A stretch of DNA of 64,000 bases from Marixanthomonas sp002364245 (lineage in GTDB: Bacteria > Bacteroidota > Bacteroidia > Flavobacteriales > Flavobacteriaceae): NCBI GenBank assembly GCA_963973455.1, contig CAXAZF010000001.1, forward strand, positions 186,001 to 250,000. The letters run 5' to 3'. A model generated the notes under the pieces. The model saw nothing but the letters and a program-made list of their open reading frames with translations. It was not told the DNA's origin and searched no databases. Positions 19,242 to 28,690 of this stretch are shown here, in pieces. The position numbers and the translations under genes were made by a program. How positions within the stretch are numbered: the stretch's first letter is position 1; each line of letters opens with the position of its first letter.

Positions 19242-19943
19242 TTAATCTTCTAAAAATAAATTACGAACTATTGCCGCAAACAAACCGCCTGCAATTGGAA
19301 CAAGAATAAATAACCAAAGCTGCTCTAGTGCTTTTCCTCCTGCAAACAAAGCTGGACCTATACTACGCGCTGGATTCACTGATGTTCCAGTAACAGGTAT
19401 CGCCACCATATGTATTAATGCCAACGAAATGCCAATAGCCAATCCAGCCATTAATGGCGAAGCTTTTTTGGCTGTAGTACCAAAGATGACCAATAGAAAT
19501 AAAAAAGTAAAAACAAACTCAGTGATTAACGCTGAAATAATATTATACTCGCCCAAATATCCATCACCCCAACCATTGCTTGCTAAACCCCATTCTGGCA
19601 TAACAAAACCTTCGCTGCCAATGACGATGACGTACAAAACTGCAGCTGCAAGTATAGCGCCTATACATTGTGAAATTACATAGCCAATGGTATCTTTTGC
19701 AGACAACTTTTTAGCTGCCATCATCGCAATGGAAACCGCTGGATTAATATGGCAGCCGGAAATAGGACCAATGGCATACACCATAACCACAAGGGAAAAG
19801 CCAAATGCCAAAGAAATACCCAAGAGCCCAATGCCCTCTGGACCTGATTCTGAAACGCTCGCTATGGTTGCGGCACCACAACCAAATAGCACTAAAGCAA
19901 AAGTCCCTAAGGCTTCCGCAAAATATTTTTTAGAAGATTCCAT
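19242..19943 (-). CDS. Aquaporin (MIP family, AqpZ/GlpF-like)
   Basis: 233 residues from the ATG at 19943 (MESSKKYFAEALGTFALVLF), which matches the usual family start; an upstream in-frame ATG at 19967 adds eight residues with no signal function. Six hydrophobic helices and both pore half-helices with NPA boxes are visible (CHINPAVSIAMM and TSVNPARSIGPALF). It conducts water and possibly small neutral solutes across the inner membrane. GTSVNPARSIGPA favours a water-selective AqpZ type. It stands between ligA and the LOG-family gene and looks monocistronic. Confidence 0.93.
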   Translation of the reverse strand: MESSKKYFAEALGTFALVLFGCGAATIASVSESGPEGIGLLGISLAFGFSLVVMVYAIGPISGCHINPAVSIAMMAAKKLSAKDTIGYVISQCIGAILAAAVLYVIVIGSEGFVMPEWGLASNGWGDGYLGEYNIISALITEFVFTFLFLLVIFGTTAKKASPLMAGLAIGISLALIHMVAIPVTGTSVNPARSIGPALFAGGKALEQLWLFILVPIAGGLFAAIVRNLFLED

Positions 19944-20020
19944 AATAAATAAATGATTAGTATTCATTAAAGATAAACCAAATATTTATTTTGTAATAAT
20001 TTTTTAACGAGAGTAGTTTC

Positions 20021-20611
20021 TTACGTTCGGTCTTTATTTAACCAATGTGGAATATCTGGAGCTTTAAAGTTCTGCATTTTTTCTAACAAATTATCAATGG
20101 TCGTATCGACAAGTAGTAATTCATAATTATCCATTGACAAAAAACCTTTTCGCACCATAGTTTCCAAAAGCTTAAGAAGGTCGTTATAAAAACCGTTTAC
20201 ATTTAATAAGCCAATAGGTTTTTGATGCAACCCCAGTTGTAACCATGTAATGATTTCAAAAAGCTCTTCGAGGGTTCCCATTCCACCAGGCAAAGCAATA
20301 AAGCCATCACTTAATTCATGCATTTTAAGTTTTCGCTCATGCATGTTTTTGGTAGTGTGCAGTTTGGTTAGGCCAAGGTGTACAACTTCTTTTTTCTTTA
20401 AAAAATCTGGTATAACCCCTACTACTTGCCCTTTATTATCTAACGTAGCTTTAGCTAAAATTCCCATAACTCCAATTTTAGCTGCGCCATAAACCAATGT
20501 AATATTCTTTTCGGCAAACAGTTTCCCTGTTTTCTCCGCAGCTTCAACTATAGCTGCGTCATTTCCGTCACTGCTTCCGCAGAACACACATATTTTTGTT
20601 AACTCTTTCAT
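20021..20611 (-). CDS. LOG-family (TIGR00730) Rossmann-fold protein
   Basis: 196 residues. The start KICVFCGSSDGND, the LVYGAAKIGVMGILA segment and the hallmark PGGMGTLEELFEIITW (near residue 108) are those of lysine-decarboxylase-like LOG proteins, many of which cleave nucleoside 5'-monophosphates (cytokinin riboside monophosphate phosphoribohydrolase activity). It is cytosolic with no signal. It lies 30 nt downstream of prmC and may be co-transcribed. The physiological substrate here is unknown. Confidence 0.9.
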   Translation of the reverse strand: MKELTKICVFCGSSDGNDAAIVEAAEKTGKLFAEKNITLVYGAAKIGVMGILAKATLDNKGQVVGVIPDFLKKKEVVHLGLTKLHTTKNMHERKLKMHELSDGFIALPGGMGTLEELFEIITWLQLGLHQKPIGLLNVNGFYNDLLKLLETMVRKGFLSMDNYELLLVDTTIDNLLEKMQNFKAPDIPHWLNKDRT

Positions 20612-20641
20612 TTGATTAGTTTTTAAACTGAAGAAAATTAG

Positions 20642-21499
20642 CTACTTACTTTTCCTGCATAAAAGCATTCGGTCTTTTCCTCTAAAATCTTTTCTTAATT
20701 CAATATTTGGGTAGCCTTCTTGTTTTAAAGAATCTATTAATTCTTTACTAAGGTACTCATTTATCTCGAAGTACAGTTTACCGTTTGGCTTTAAGTACCG
20801 CAATGAAAGCCTTGCTATAGTTCGGTAAAACAACAATGGGTCTGAATTACTTACAAATAATGCCGATGCAGGTTCATGATCTAAAACATTGCTCTGCATC
20901 TTTAATTTTTCTAATTCGCGAACATATGGCGGGTTTGAAACAATCACATCGTATTGCTGAGGAAGTGTTCCCGTTTTTAATATATCTTCCTGGAAAAATT
21001 GAACCGTAACATTGTTTAGCTTTGCATTTTCCTCGGCAGTTTTCAATGCTTCAAATGAATAATCTAATGCCGAAACACTTGCGTTAGGAAGGTTTTTTAC
21101 CAACGAAATTGCTATACAACCCGAACCGGCACCTATATCCAAAATACTATAATTACTTCTTTTTTCTGAAACAGAATCTTCTATAATCCATTCAACCAAC
21201 TCTTCAGTTTCGGGGCGAGGGATTAATGTGTTTTTATTTACATTAAAAGTGAGTCCATAAAACTCGGTGTCGCCCACAATATATTGTATAGGCTCCTGTT
21301 TTTTAAGTCTCTCTAGAGCTGTTTCAAACTTTTTTAAGGTAGTTGAATCAATTTCTTTATCAGCTTCGAGTGTTATTTGTACGCGAGCAAGATTCAGGTA
21401 TTTTTCAGAAAGAATTGAGAAGAAAGATTGTATTTCTTCTGAAGGGTAAACTTCTGAAAGCGTTTCAGTAAAATTATGTTTTAGTTCTTTTAATTTCAT
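20642..21499 (-). CDS. prmC: Release factor glutamine N5-methyltransferase PrmC
   Basis: 285 residues. It methylates the glutamine of the GGQ motif in release factors. The N-terminal helical domain (about 1-90) is followed by IQYIVGDTEFYGL, the Pro-rich entry LIPRPETEELVEW, the SAM site ILDIGAGSGCIAISL and the catalytic NPPYVRELE near residue 185. It starts 9 nt after the GNAT stop on the same strand, so the two are probably one transcript. Confidence 0.94.
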   Translation of the reverse strand: MKLKELKHNFTETLSEVYPSEEIQSFFSILSEKYLNLARVQITLEADKEIDSTTLKKFETALERLKKQEPIQYIVGDTEFYGLTFNVNKNTLIPRPETEELVEWIIEDSVSEKRSNYSILDIGAGSGCIAISLVKNLPNASVSALDYSFEALKTAEENAKLNNVTVQFFQEDILKTGTLPQQYDVIVSNPPYVRELEKLKMQSNVLDHEPASALFVSNSDPLLFYRTIARLSLRYLKPNGKLYFEINEYLSKELIDSLKQEGYPNIELRKDFRGKDRMLLCRKSK

Positions 21500-21508
21500 C
21501 TTTAAATA

Positions 21509-21994
21509 CTAAAGTTTCATCAACATATGAACCGGACAAGAATGGTGACCAGTATCTCCCAAAGGACCGTCTAAAAACTCAAACCCGACACTTTTATATA
21601 GCTTTTGAGCAGCTGTCATGTCTGGCATGGTTTCGATATAACATTTTTCAAAATTGAATTCGCGTGCTTTTACCAAACACATTTTTATCATCGTTGCGCC
21701 TAAGCCTTTTCCTCTTGCTTCAGGCAAAAAGTACATTTTCTGTAGTTCACATACATTACCCTTATAATTATCGAGTTTTGCAATGCCGGCCCCTCCAATT
21801 ACAGTTCCGTTTACTTCCACCACAAAGTAGCAAGCTCTGTCTTTATCGTACGCTTCAAACATAGAGTCTAATGTCTTATCTTCGTAGGCTGTTCCGGTTT
21901 TTGGAATATCCATATCTTCAAAAACAGAACGTATTACTTTGGCTATTTGAGGATTGTCTTTCTTTTCAATAAGACGAATAATAGGTGTGTTCAT
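21509..21994 (-). CDS. GNAT family N-acetyltransferase
   Basis: 161 residues from the ATG at 21994 (MNTPIIRLIEKKDN); longer readings run into ribD coding sequence. The acetyl-CoA site is LPEARGKGLGATMIKMCL, preceded by the beta-strands VIGGAGIAKL and CELQKMYFL and followed by KCYIETMPDMTAAQKLY. The substrate is unknown. It is divergent from ribD with 27 nt between start codons and is followed closely by prmC. Confidence 0.88.
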   Translation of the reverse strand: MNTPIIRLIEKKDNPQIAKVIRSVFEDMDIPKTGTAYEDKTLDSMFEAYDKDRACYFVVEVNGTVIGGAGIAKLDNYKGNVCELQKMYFLPEARGKGLGATMIKMCLVKAREFNFEKCYIETMPDMTAAQKLYKSVGFEFLDGPLGDTGHHSCPVHMLMKL

Positions 21995-22021
21995 GTAAGC
22001 AATTCCTTGTATTTTTACTGC

Positions 22022-23104
22022 GTGAAGGTACATGAAAAATATATGCAACGCTGCATCGATTTGGCCAAAAACGGACTGGGAACCACCTATCCAAACCCGC
22101 TGGTAGGAAGCGTTATTGTTTACAACCAATCAATTATAGGCGAAGGATGGCATTATAAAGCCGGAGAACCGCATGCCGAAGTGAATGCCATAAATAGTGT
22201 TGCTGATAAAGATCTTTTGAAAGAAACTACCATATATGTTAGCTTAGAACCTTGTAGCCATTTTGGAAAAACACCTCCTTGTGCCGACTTAATTATAGCA
22301 AACGGAATAAAAAGTGTGGTAATTGGCAGCACCGATCCCAACCCCAAAGTATCTGGAAATGGAATAAAAAAGTTAATAGAGGCTGGTTGCGATGTGACTG
22401 TTGGAATTTTGGAAAGTGATTGTATTCATCTAAACAAACGCTTTTTCACGTTTCATAATAAAAAACGACCGTATATTATTTTAAAATGGGCACAGACAAA
22501 AGACGGCTTTATTGCCCCTGTTGAAACTTCCACTCATTCAAAAAATATTACACAGCAACAACCCATTTGGATTACCAATACCTACTCCCGCCAGCGGACT
22601 CATAAATTAAGATCAGAAGAACAAGCTATTTTAGTAGGGACCAATACTGTTTTAAAAGATAATCCTAGTTTAACTACACGTGACTGGAAAGGCAACTCTC
22701 CTACTCGAATTGTTATCGACAGAAAACTGAAAATTCCTTTGGAAGCTTCGATATTTGACGGAACTGCTCCAACCATTATAATTACTGAGAAGCAGAAAGA
22801 AGCATTAGAAAACATTAACTTTGAAGTTATTGATTTTCAAAAAAATATAGCCCAGCAAATCTGTAGCGTGTTGCATAAGTACAATCTACAATCAGTGATT
22901 ATTGAAGGAGGAGCTATGACCATAAACACTTTCATTAAGGACAACCTTTGGGACGAAGCACATATATTTACAGGTAATGCTATATTTGAAAACGGTGTAA
23001 AAGCACCTAGTTTTTCGGAAGAACAAAAAGCTAACATTTCTTTACTTTCTGAAGAAGACCTTCAAAACGACACATTACAATTATTTAAAAACAACGCTAC
23101 TTGA
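22022..23104 (+). CDS. ribD: Bifunctional riboflavin deaminase/reductase RibD
   Basis: 360 residues from the GTG at 22022, giving (M)KVHEKYMQRCIDLAKNGLG, which matches the usual flavobacterial N-terminus. The deaminase half has the zinc site HAEVNAI and PCSHFGKTPPCADL (about 50-90). The reductase half (about 150-360) has VIEGGAMTINTFIKDNLWDE. It performs deamination and then NADPH reduction of the pyrimidine intermediate of riboflavin synthesis. Its stop overlaps the start of the EamA transporter gene. Confidence 0.93.
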   Translation: MKVHEKYMQRCIDLAKNGLGTTYPNPLVGSVIVYNQSIIGEGWHYKAGEPHAEVNAINSVADKDLLKETTIYVSLEPCSHFGKTPPCADLIIANGIKSVVIGSTDPNPKVSGNGIKKLIEAGCDVTVGILESDCIHLNKRFFTFHNKKRPYIILKWAQTKDGFIAPVETSTHSKNITQQQPIWITNTYSRQRTHKLRSEEQAILVGTNTVLKDNPSLTTRDWKGNSPTRIVIDRKLKIPLEASIFDGTAPTIIITEKQKEALENINFEVIDFQKNIAQQICSVLHKYNLQSVIIEGGAMTINTFIKDNLWDEAHIFTGNAIFENGVKAPSFSEEQKANISLLSEEDLQNDTLQLFKNNAT

Positions 23105-23973
23105 CAGCTCTACTTTTAAGCATTCTTTCTTCCACATTCATATTTGTGGTCTTTAAACTTTTTGATCGTTTTAAAATCAATACACTGCATGCTATTGTGG
23201 TAAATTATTTTGTTGCCTTTTCGTGTGGCCTGTTTTTTTATAAAGGAAATCTTACATTGGCACACGTACCTGAACAACCTTGGTTTTTTTACACCTTAGG
23301 GCTTGGCGCTTTGTTTATCATTATTTTCAATTTAATGGCCATTACAACCCAAAAAAGTGGGTTGTCAGTAGTTTCAGTAGCTACAAAAATGAGTGTGGTT
23401 ATTCCCATCGTTTTTGGATTAGTTTACTATAAGGAAAGTCTTGGTATTTTAAAGGTTTTAGGAATAATTTTGGCATTGATCGCCGTGTATTTAGCCTCTA
23501 TAAAAACCAAGGACGGCATTGCCATTCAAAAAAAGAATTTAATCTATCCATTATTGGTTTTTTTAGGTAGTGGGTTTATCGATACGAGTATTAAATATTT
23601 GGAAGATACGATGGTGGCTGAAGATGAAGTCGCGCTATTTTCAGCTATTATTTTTTCAGCAGCTGCGTGCATCGGAATTTTTATTTTGATTTTTCAGGCA
23701 ATTAAAGGCACGTTTACATTTCAGTTTAAAACCATTATTGGCGGTATCGCTTTGGGGTTTGCTAATTATTTTTCAATCTACTATATCATACAAGCCTTAC
23801 GCAGTGATATATTAGAGAGCTCAGGGGTATTTACGGTTAACAATGTAGCTATTGTCATGCTTTCCACTCTGTTGGGAATTACCTTTTTTAAAGAAAAATT
23901 ACTTCGGAAAAACTGGATTGGAATTATCCTTGCCGTGATCAGTATCTTTTTGGTAGCTTTGGCAAAGTGGTAA
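23101..23973 (+). CDS. EamA/DMT-family transporter
   Basis: 290 residues, with ten hydrophobic helices in two repeats (for example STFIFVVFKLF, WIGIILAVISIFLVALAKW). The only plausible start is TTG at 23101, which overlaps the ribD stop (ACTTGAC), so translation is coupled. EamA proteins export small metabolites across the inner membrane; the substrate is unknown. Placement after ribD makes a riboflavin-related compound a guess only. Confidence 0.85.
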   Translation: MTALLLSILSSTFIFVVFKLFDRFKINTLHAIVVNYFVAFSCGLFFYKGNLTLAHVPEQPWFFYTLGLGALFIIIFNLMAITTQKSGLSVVSVATKMSVVIPIVFGLVYYKESLGILKVLGIILALIAVYLASIKTKDGIAIQKKNLIYPLLVFLGSGFIDTSIKYLEDTMVAEDEVALFSAIIFSAAACIGIFILIFQAIKGTFTFQFKTIIGGIALGFANYFSIYYIIQALRSDILESSGVFTVNNVAIVMLSTLLGITFFKEKLLRKNWIGIILAVISIFLVALAKW

Positions 23974-24021
23974 AGTATACCGTAATCAACACATTATAAT
24001 TTACATTTAAAACACTCGACT

Positions 24022-24639
24022 ATTTCTTCAGAAAAAGACACATATAAAACCATTACAAAACCTTCAAAAGAAGTGTTATTTAAAGACCGAGGTAGTAAAT
24101 TTTTTGGTTATGCATTTCCTGTTAAAAATGAAACGCAAATTGAAGAACACATAGAAGAACTAAAAAACAAGCATCACAAAGCACGGCATTGGTGCTATGC
24201 TTGGCAACTAGGCAAAGAATATGACGCTTACCGTGCCAACGATGATGGCGAACCTTCAAACAGTGCCGGAATGCCCATCTACGGACAATTACAATCCTTT
24301 GATGTAACAAATACCCTAGTTGTGGTAGTACGTTATTTCGGTGGAACCAAATTAGGCGTAGGCGGTTTAATTCAAGCTTATAAAACGGGGGCGCAGATGG
24401 CCTTAGAAAATTCAAAAATTGTAAAAAGAACTATTGACGAAGCTTTTCTACTGCAATTTGAATATCCTGAAATGAACACCGTCATGCGAATTATAAAAGA
24501 TGAAGATTTAAACATTGTGAATCAAAAAATGGAATTGACTTGTGAAATAGAACTATCCGTTAGACAAAAAGAAGCAGATCGCATTTTTGAATTATTTGAA
24601 AACACATATAAAATTACCATCAAAAGATTAGAGGATTAA
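24022..24639 (+). CDS. IMPACT/YigZ family protein with apparent ATT start
   Basis: About 205 residues. The family core is plain: RGSKFFGYAFPVKNE, KHHKARHWCYAW, DGEPSNSAGMPI and VVVRYFGGTKLGVGGLIQAY. YigZ proteins are linked to ribosome or nucleotide functions but lack an agreed activity. The conserved N-terminus (DTYKTITKPSKE) lies before the first canonical in-frame start (GTG at 24073); the frame is open from 23986 without ATG, GTG or TTG, and an ATT at 24022 gives SSEKDTYKTI, as in relatives. Either ATT is used, or a base was lost in the record or the genome. The 3' end overlaps the convergent thioesterase by 4 bp. Confidence 0.83.
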   Translation: MSSEKDTYKTITKPSKEVLFKDRGSKFFGYAFPVKNETQIEEHIEELKNKHHKARHWCYAWQLGKEYDAYRANDDGEPSNSAGMPIYGQLQSFDVTNTLVVVVRYFGGTKLGVGGLIQAYKTGAQMALENSKIVKRTIDEAFLLQFEYPEMNTVMRIIKDEDLNIVNQKMELTCEIELSVRQKEADRIFELFENTYKITIKRLED

Positions 24640-25040
24640 CTCTCTGCTTCTAATTTTTCCAATAAATAATCTGGTGCTTTTCTTAACTTATTTGTTTTGG
24701 TATCTATAAAAGCCAAAGTAGTCGTTGCTGAAATTAAAAGCTCATTGGCTTCGTTATGGATTTCATACTGAAACTCAATTTTAACTGTCGGCATTTTTTT
24801 TAAGGTAGTGGTAACGGTCAATACATCATCATATCGTGCAGGACGTTTATAATCCACATTTAAATTAACAACCGGAAGCTGCACGTTGTTCTCTTCCATC
24901 CATTTGTATGAAAAGCCTAATTCGCGAAGCCATTCTGTTCGTCCTTGTTCTAGGTATTGTGCATAGTTGCCGTAATACACCACGCCCATTTGGTCAGTTT
25001 CACCATAACGAACACGTATTTTTGTAAGGGATTTTTTCAT
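24636..25040 (-). CDS. Acyl-CoA thioesterase, YbgC/FadM hotdog family
   Basis: 134 residues, the usual hotdog length. The motif RVRYGETDQMGVVYYGNYAQYLEQGRTE splits into the family's YxxTDxMGxVxxxxY pattern with catalytic Asp in ETDQMG (near residue 17). It hydrolyses acyl-CoA thioesters in the cytosol; the chain-length preference cannot be read. It converges on the YigZ gene with a 4-bp overlap and is divergent from dnaA across 217 nt. Confidence 0.9.
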   Translation of the reverse strand: MKKSLTKIRVRYGETDQMGVVYYGNYAQYLEQGRTEWLRELGFSYKWMEENNVQLPVVNLNVDYKRPARYDDVLTVTTTLKKMPTVKIEFQYEIHNEANELLISATTTLAFIDTKTNKLRKAPDYLLEKLEAES

Positions 25041-25257
25041 AGTTTTATGCCTTTGGTGCCAATCTTTTTTTGTAGTTTTATCGGTAATGGAGTATGCACA
25101 AAAAAAACTAAAAATTCAATAGCTTTTCTATTTTTTTATTCATTTTTTTGTTCACATATTTGTACCGTTAAGATACTGAAAAAAACAAACTCTTGTTTTA
25201 TGCTTCTTAACCACAACCTAGAATTAAATAAACTAATTAATTACTTCAACAGTAACT

Positions 25258-26685
25258 ATGAGCAAAACTGCAAAATCGGTTTGGAACAATTGTTTGTCCT
25301 TTATTGAAGATAACATTACTTCGCAGGCATATAAAACATGGTTCGAACCTATTAACGCGGTAAAGCTCACAGACAATTCGTTGAGCATACAAGTACCCAG
25401 CAAGTTTTTTTACGAATGGCTGGAAGAACATTACGTAAAGTTGTTGAAAGTTGCCCTTACTAAAGAATTGGGTAAAGATGCCAAACTGGTGTACGTTATT
25501 AAAATGGAAAACACCTACGGAAACAAACAACCGTTTACCGAAAAAATTCCTAGTTCTAACCGAAGCCACATGCAATCGCAAGAGATTGATGTACCGGTAA
25601 AGAATAAAAGTCCCGAGTTGAAAAATCCATTTATCATTCCTGGGATTCGAAATGTAAAGATTGAGTCGCAATTAAATCCTTCTTACAATTTTGATAACTT
25701 TTTAGAAGGTGAAAGCAACCGTTTGGCACGTTCGGCAGGAATGGCTGTGGCAAACAAACCCGGCGGAACTTCGTTTAACCCATTATTGATTTTTGGAGGT
25801 GTTGGTTTAGGGAAAACACACCTTGCTCACGCCATTGGAGTTGAAATTAAAGATAAGTATCCAGAAAAAACAGTGCTTTATATTTCAGCGGAAAAATTTA
25901 CGCAACAATATATAGAGTCTGTAAAAAAGAACAACCGAAACGATTTTATACATTTCTATCAAATAATTGATGTCTTGATTGTGGATGATATTCAATTATT
26001 ATCTGGTAAAGCTGGAACTCAGGATGTGTTCTTTCATATTTTCAACCATTTGCATCAAAATGGAAAGCAGGTTATTTTAACCAGCGACAAAGCACCGGTT
26101 GATATGATGGATATTGAACAGCGTTTACTCTCTCGTTTTAAGTGGGGATTGTCGGCAGAGTTAAATCACCCAGACTACGATACTCGCGTTGCGATTATTA
26201 AAAATAAATTATACCGTGATGGTGTAGAAATGCCAGAAGATATTATTGAGTTTTTGGCAAACAACATCAAAACTAATATTCGTGAACTAGAAGGTGCTAT
26301 CATCTCATTGATTGCCCATTCTTCTTTCAACAAAAAGGATATCACAATCGATCTTGCTAAAAAGATTGTTGACAACTACGTAAAACATACCAAGCGAGAA
26401 GTTTCGATTGATTACATTCAGAAAATTGTGAGTGAATATTTCCAAATGGATGTAGATACACTTCAGTCAAAAACCCGAAAGCGTCATATTGTACAAGCCC
26501 GTCAATTAGCGATGTTTTTTGCTAAAAAATTAACTAAGGCTTCTCTAGCTTCTATAGGTTCACAAATTGGGCAACGTGATCATGCTACTGTTTTACACGC
26601 TTGTAAAACGGTTGATAATTTATCTAGTACCGATAAACAATTCAGGAAGTATGTTGAAGACCTCAACAAAAAACTAACCCTATAA
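25258..26685 (+). CDS. dnaA: Chromosomal replication initiator DnaA
   Basis: 475 residues. Domain I (about 1-85, SVWNNCLSFIEDNI) is followed by a linker, an AAA+ domain with Walker A GGVGLGKTHLAHA and Walker B VLIVDDIQLL, sensor segment LTSDKAP, arginine finger QRLLSRFKWGL, and a C-terminal DNA-binding domain with the signature GQRDHATVLHACKTV. It opens oriC and controls initiation. The upstream 217 nt contain only two weak DnaA-box-like words, so oriC is probably not here. A terminator follows the stop after 7 nt. Confidence 0.98.
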   Translation: MSKTAKSVWNNCLSFIEDNITSQAYKTWFEPINAVKLTDNSLSIQVPSKFFYEWLEEHYVKLLKVALTKELGKDAKLVYVIKMENTYGNKQPFTEKIPSSNRSHMQSQEIDVPVKNKSPELKNPFIIPGIRNVKIESQLNPSYNFDNFLEGESNRLARSAGMAVANKPGGTSFNPLLIFGGVGLGKTHLAHAIGVEIKDKYPEKTVLYISAEKFTQQYIESVKKNNRNDFIHFYQIIDVLIVDDIQLLSGKAGTQDVFFHIFNHLHQNGKQVILTSDKAPVDMMDIEQRLLSRFKWGLSAELNHPDYDTRVAIIKNKLYRDGVEMPEDIIEFLANNIKTNIRELEGAIISLIAHSSFNKKDITIDLAKKIVDNYVKHTKREVSIDYIQKIVSEYFQMDVDTLQSKTRKRHIVQARQLAMFFAKKLTKASLASIGSQIGQRDHATVLHACKTVDNLSSTDKQFRKYVEDLNKKLTL

Positions 26686-26691
26686 TATTTC

Positions 26692-26716
26692 AATCCAGCT
26701 CAACAGCTGGATTTTT
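26692..26716 (+). terminator. Intrinsic terminator of dnaA
   Basis: AATCCAGCT (26692-26700) and AGCTGGATT (26705-26713) form a perfect 9-bp stem with a CAAC loop, then TTTT. It ends transcription right after the dnaA stop at 26685. Confidence 0.85.
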
Positions 26717-26796
26717 AACATCATCCTAACTCACTTTCAAATTCGAATCATTTATTTTCGTTTGTAGTTAATAAACTGATTAAATTTTCAGAAATA

Positions 26797-27249
26797 ATGA
26801 AAACAAAAGTATTAATGGTCTGCTTAGGTAATATTTGCCGATCCCCTTTAGCCGAAGGCCTTTTAAAATCTAAAGTAGACACATCTAACATTTATGTAAC
26901 CTCTGCTGGAACCGGCCATTGGCACGTAGGCGATCAACCCGATCCCAGAAGTATTGCTGTTGCAAAGAAAAATGGCTTAAATATAACCGATCAAAGAGGA
27001 AGACAGTTTAAAGCTGAAGATTTTAATGAGTTTGATTATATTTTTGTGATGGACAATTCCAACAAAGAAAATGTCCTGAAACTTGCCAAAACAGAAAAAG
27101 ATAAAGCAAAAGTACAATTAATACTAGATGAAATTTTTCCAGGTGAAAATGTAGATGTCCCAGACCCGTATTACGGCGGTGATAGTGGTTTTGACAATGT
27201 GTATGATATGCTAAATGAAGCCTGTGAAAAAATAGCAAACCGTATTTAA
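26797..27249 (+). CDS. Low molecular weight protein-tyrosine phosphatase
   Basis: 150 residues. The P-loop VCLGNICRSPLAEGL near residue 8 carries the catalytic Cys and Arg (C-x5-R-S), and the general acid lies in PDPYYGG near residue 125. It dephosphorylates phosphotyrosine; in many bacteria such enzymes act on polysaccharide co-polymerase tyrosine kinases, but no kinase gene lies beside it here. A TTTCAGAAA word lies 2 nt before the ATG. Confidence 0.94.
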   Translation: MKTKVLMVCLGNICRSPLAEGLLKSKVDTSNIYVTSAGTGHWHVGDQPDPRSIAVAKKNGLNITDQRGRQFKAEDFNEFDYIFVMDNSNKENVLKLAKTEKDKAKVQLILDEIFPGENVDVPDPYYGGDSGFDNVYDMLNEACEKIANRI

Positions 27250-27287
27250 CACGATAAATTAAATGGTTTTCGTTATTTTAGTGAAAA

Positions 27288-28682
27288 ATGAAAGCCATGA
27301 AAAAATGTATCCCTTATCTCCTCCTATTTCTTTTTATTGCACAAATTAATGCTCAAGAAGTTACTATTGAACTGTTTAAAGATGAATTCAATAGTCCAGT
27401 AAATATACAACACGCTGGCGATGATCGTTTATTTGTCGTCGAACAAAATGGAATTATTAAAATTTTAAATCCTGATGGAACAGTAAACACTACACCTTTC
27501 CTAGATATTTCATCCCAAGTATCATGTTGTGGTGAACGTGGGCTTTTAGGCCTTGCTTTTCATCCAAATTATCAAAATAATGGTTATTTTTTCGTGAATT
27601 ATACTGATACCAATGGAAATACTCAAGTTTCTAGGTTTACAGTTAGCACCTCAAATGCTGATGTTGCAGATGAAAATTCAGAGTTACCCATTATAGATTA
27701 CAATCAACCCAATGGCAACCATAACGGCGGCTGTTTAGCGTTCGGGCCCGATGGATATTTATATATTTCTTCTGGTGATGGTGGTGGTAGTGGCGATACC
27801 AGTAACAATGCCCAAAACCTTAACTTGTTACTCGGTAAAATGCTTCGCATTGATATAGATAATACAGATGGAACTGCCAATTATGCAATCCCTGCCGACA
27901 ATCCTTTTCTCGGAAACCCTGATGCTAGAGATGAAATATGGGCTTATGGACTTAGAAATCCTTGGAAGTTTTCGTTTGACTCTCTAAATGGTGATATTTG
28001 GATTGGTGATGTAGGTCAAAATGAAGTGGAAGAGATTGACAGAGCTTCTGCTACAGATGCTGGTTTAAATTACGGTTGGCGTTGTTATGAAGGCTCAGAA
28101 CCTTTTAACACTAATAATTGCCCACCACAAAGTGAGCTCACCTTCCCAATAGCTGAATATTCATCGGCTACAGGCAGTGGAAACTGTTCTATAACAGGAG
28201 GCTACGTTTATAGAGGAAGTGTGTACGCCGATATTCAAGGGGTTTATATTTTTGCAGATTACTGCAACGGAACCATTAGCACACTTGACCAATCTGGAAC
28301 TATTGTAGAGCAATTAGATGTGTCAGATAATTGGGTTTCGTTTGGGGAAGGTGTAAACGGTGAACTTTACGCTGTTGCTTTAGCAGGTGATATCTACAAA
28401 ATTGAAGGCGGAGAAATTCTTTCAAATTCCAATATAGACTCAGTTTCAGATATTTCCTTACTGCCCAATCCGGCATCGAATATAGTAACACTGCAAGCAA
28501 GTAATACTCTAATTACTGAAATAACCATTACCGATATAAAAGGAAGCATTATTTATTCTGAAACAAATAAACCTACCGAAACCAAAACGATTTCCGTCTC
28601 TAATTTTAGTAACGGAATGTATTTTGCAAAAGCTGTTTCAGAAAACGGAAATGAGATTATAAAAAAATTAGTGATACAATAA
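27288..28682 (+). CDS. PQQ-dependent sugar dehydrogenase-like protein with T9SS sorting domain
   Basis: 464 residues. A signal peptide (MKKCIPYLLLFLFIAQINAQ from the second ATG at 27297; the first is at 27288) precedes a six-bladed propeller of the soluble glucose/aldose dehydrogenase (GSDH/HHIP-like) family: VVEQNGIIKIL, GERGLLGLAFHPNY, GDGGGSGDTSNNAQ, GKMLRIDIDN, WAYGLRNPWKFSFD, GDVGQNEVEEID and GYVYRGS. Residues about 390-464 are a type A sorting domain (LLPNPASN to NEIIKKLVIQ). It is exported through T9SS and probably oxidises sugars outside the cell. PQQ use is inferred from the family. Confidence 0.9.
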   Translation: MKAMKKCIPYLLLFLFIAQINAQEVTIELFKDEFNSPVNIQHAGDDRLFVVEQNGIIKILNPDGTVNTTPFLDISSQVSCCGERGLLGLAFHPNYQNNGYFFVNYTDTNGNTQVSRFTVSTSNADVADENSELPIIDYNQPNGNHNGGCLAFGPDGYLYISSGDGGGSGDTSNNAQNLNLLLGKMLRIDIDNTDGTANYAIPADNPFLGNPDARDEIWAYGLRNPWKFSFDSLNGDIWIGDVGQNEVEEIDRASATDAGLNYGWRCYEGSEPFNTNNCPPQSELTFPIAEYSSATGSGNCSITGGYVYRGSVYADIQGVYIFADYCNGTISTLDQSGTIVEQLDVSDNWVSFGEGVNGELYAVALAGDIYKIEGGEILSNSNIDSVSDISLLPNPASNIVTLQASNTLITEITITDIKGSIIYSETNKPTETKTISVSNFSNGMYFAKAVSENGNEIIKKLVIQ

Positions 28683-28690
28683 TAAAACAT

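Noticed and set aside
24122..24415. Minus-strand ORF of 97 codons
   Set aside because: It lies entirely within the well-supported YigZ coding region and has no family resemblance; a shadow frame.
25041..25257. oriC beside dnaA
   Set aside because: Only two 8-of-9 matches to the DnaA box (GTATGCACA near 25092 and TTGTTCACA at 25148-25156) and no array or AT-rich unwinding element; too weak to call.
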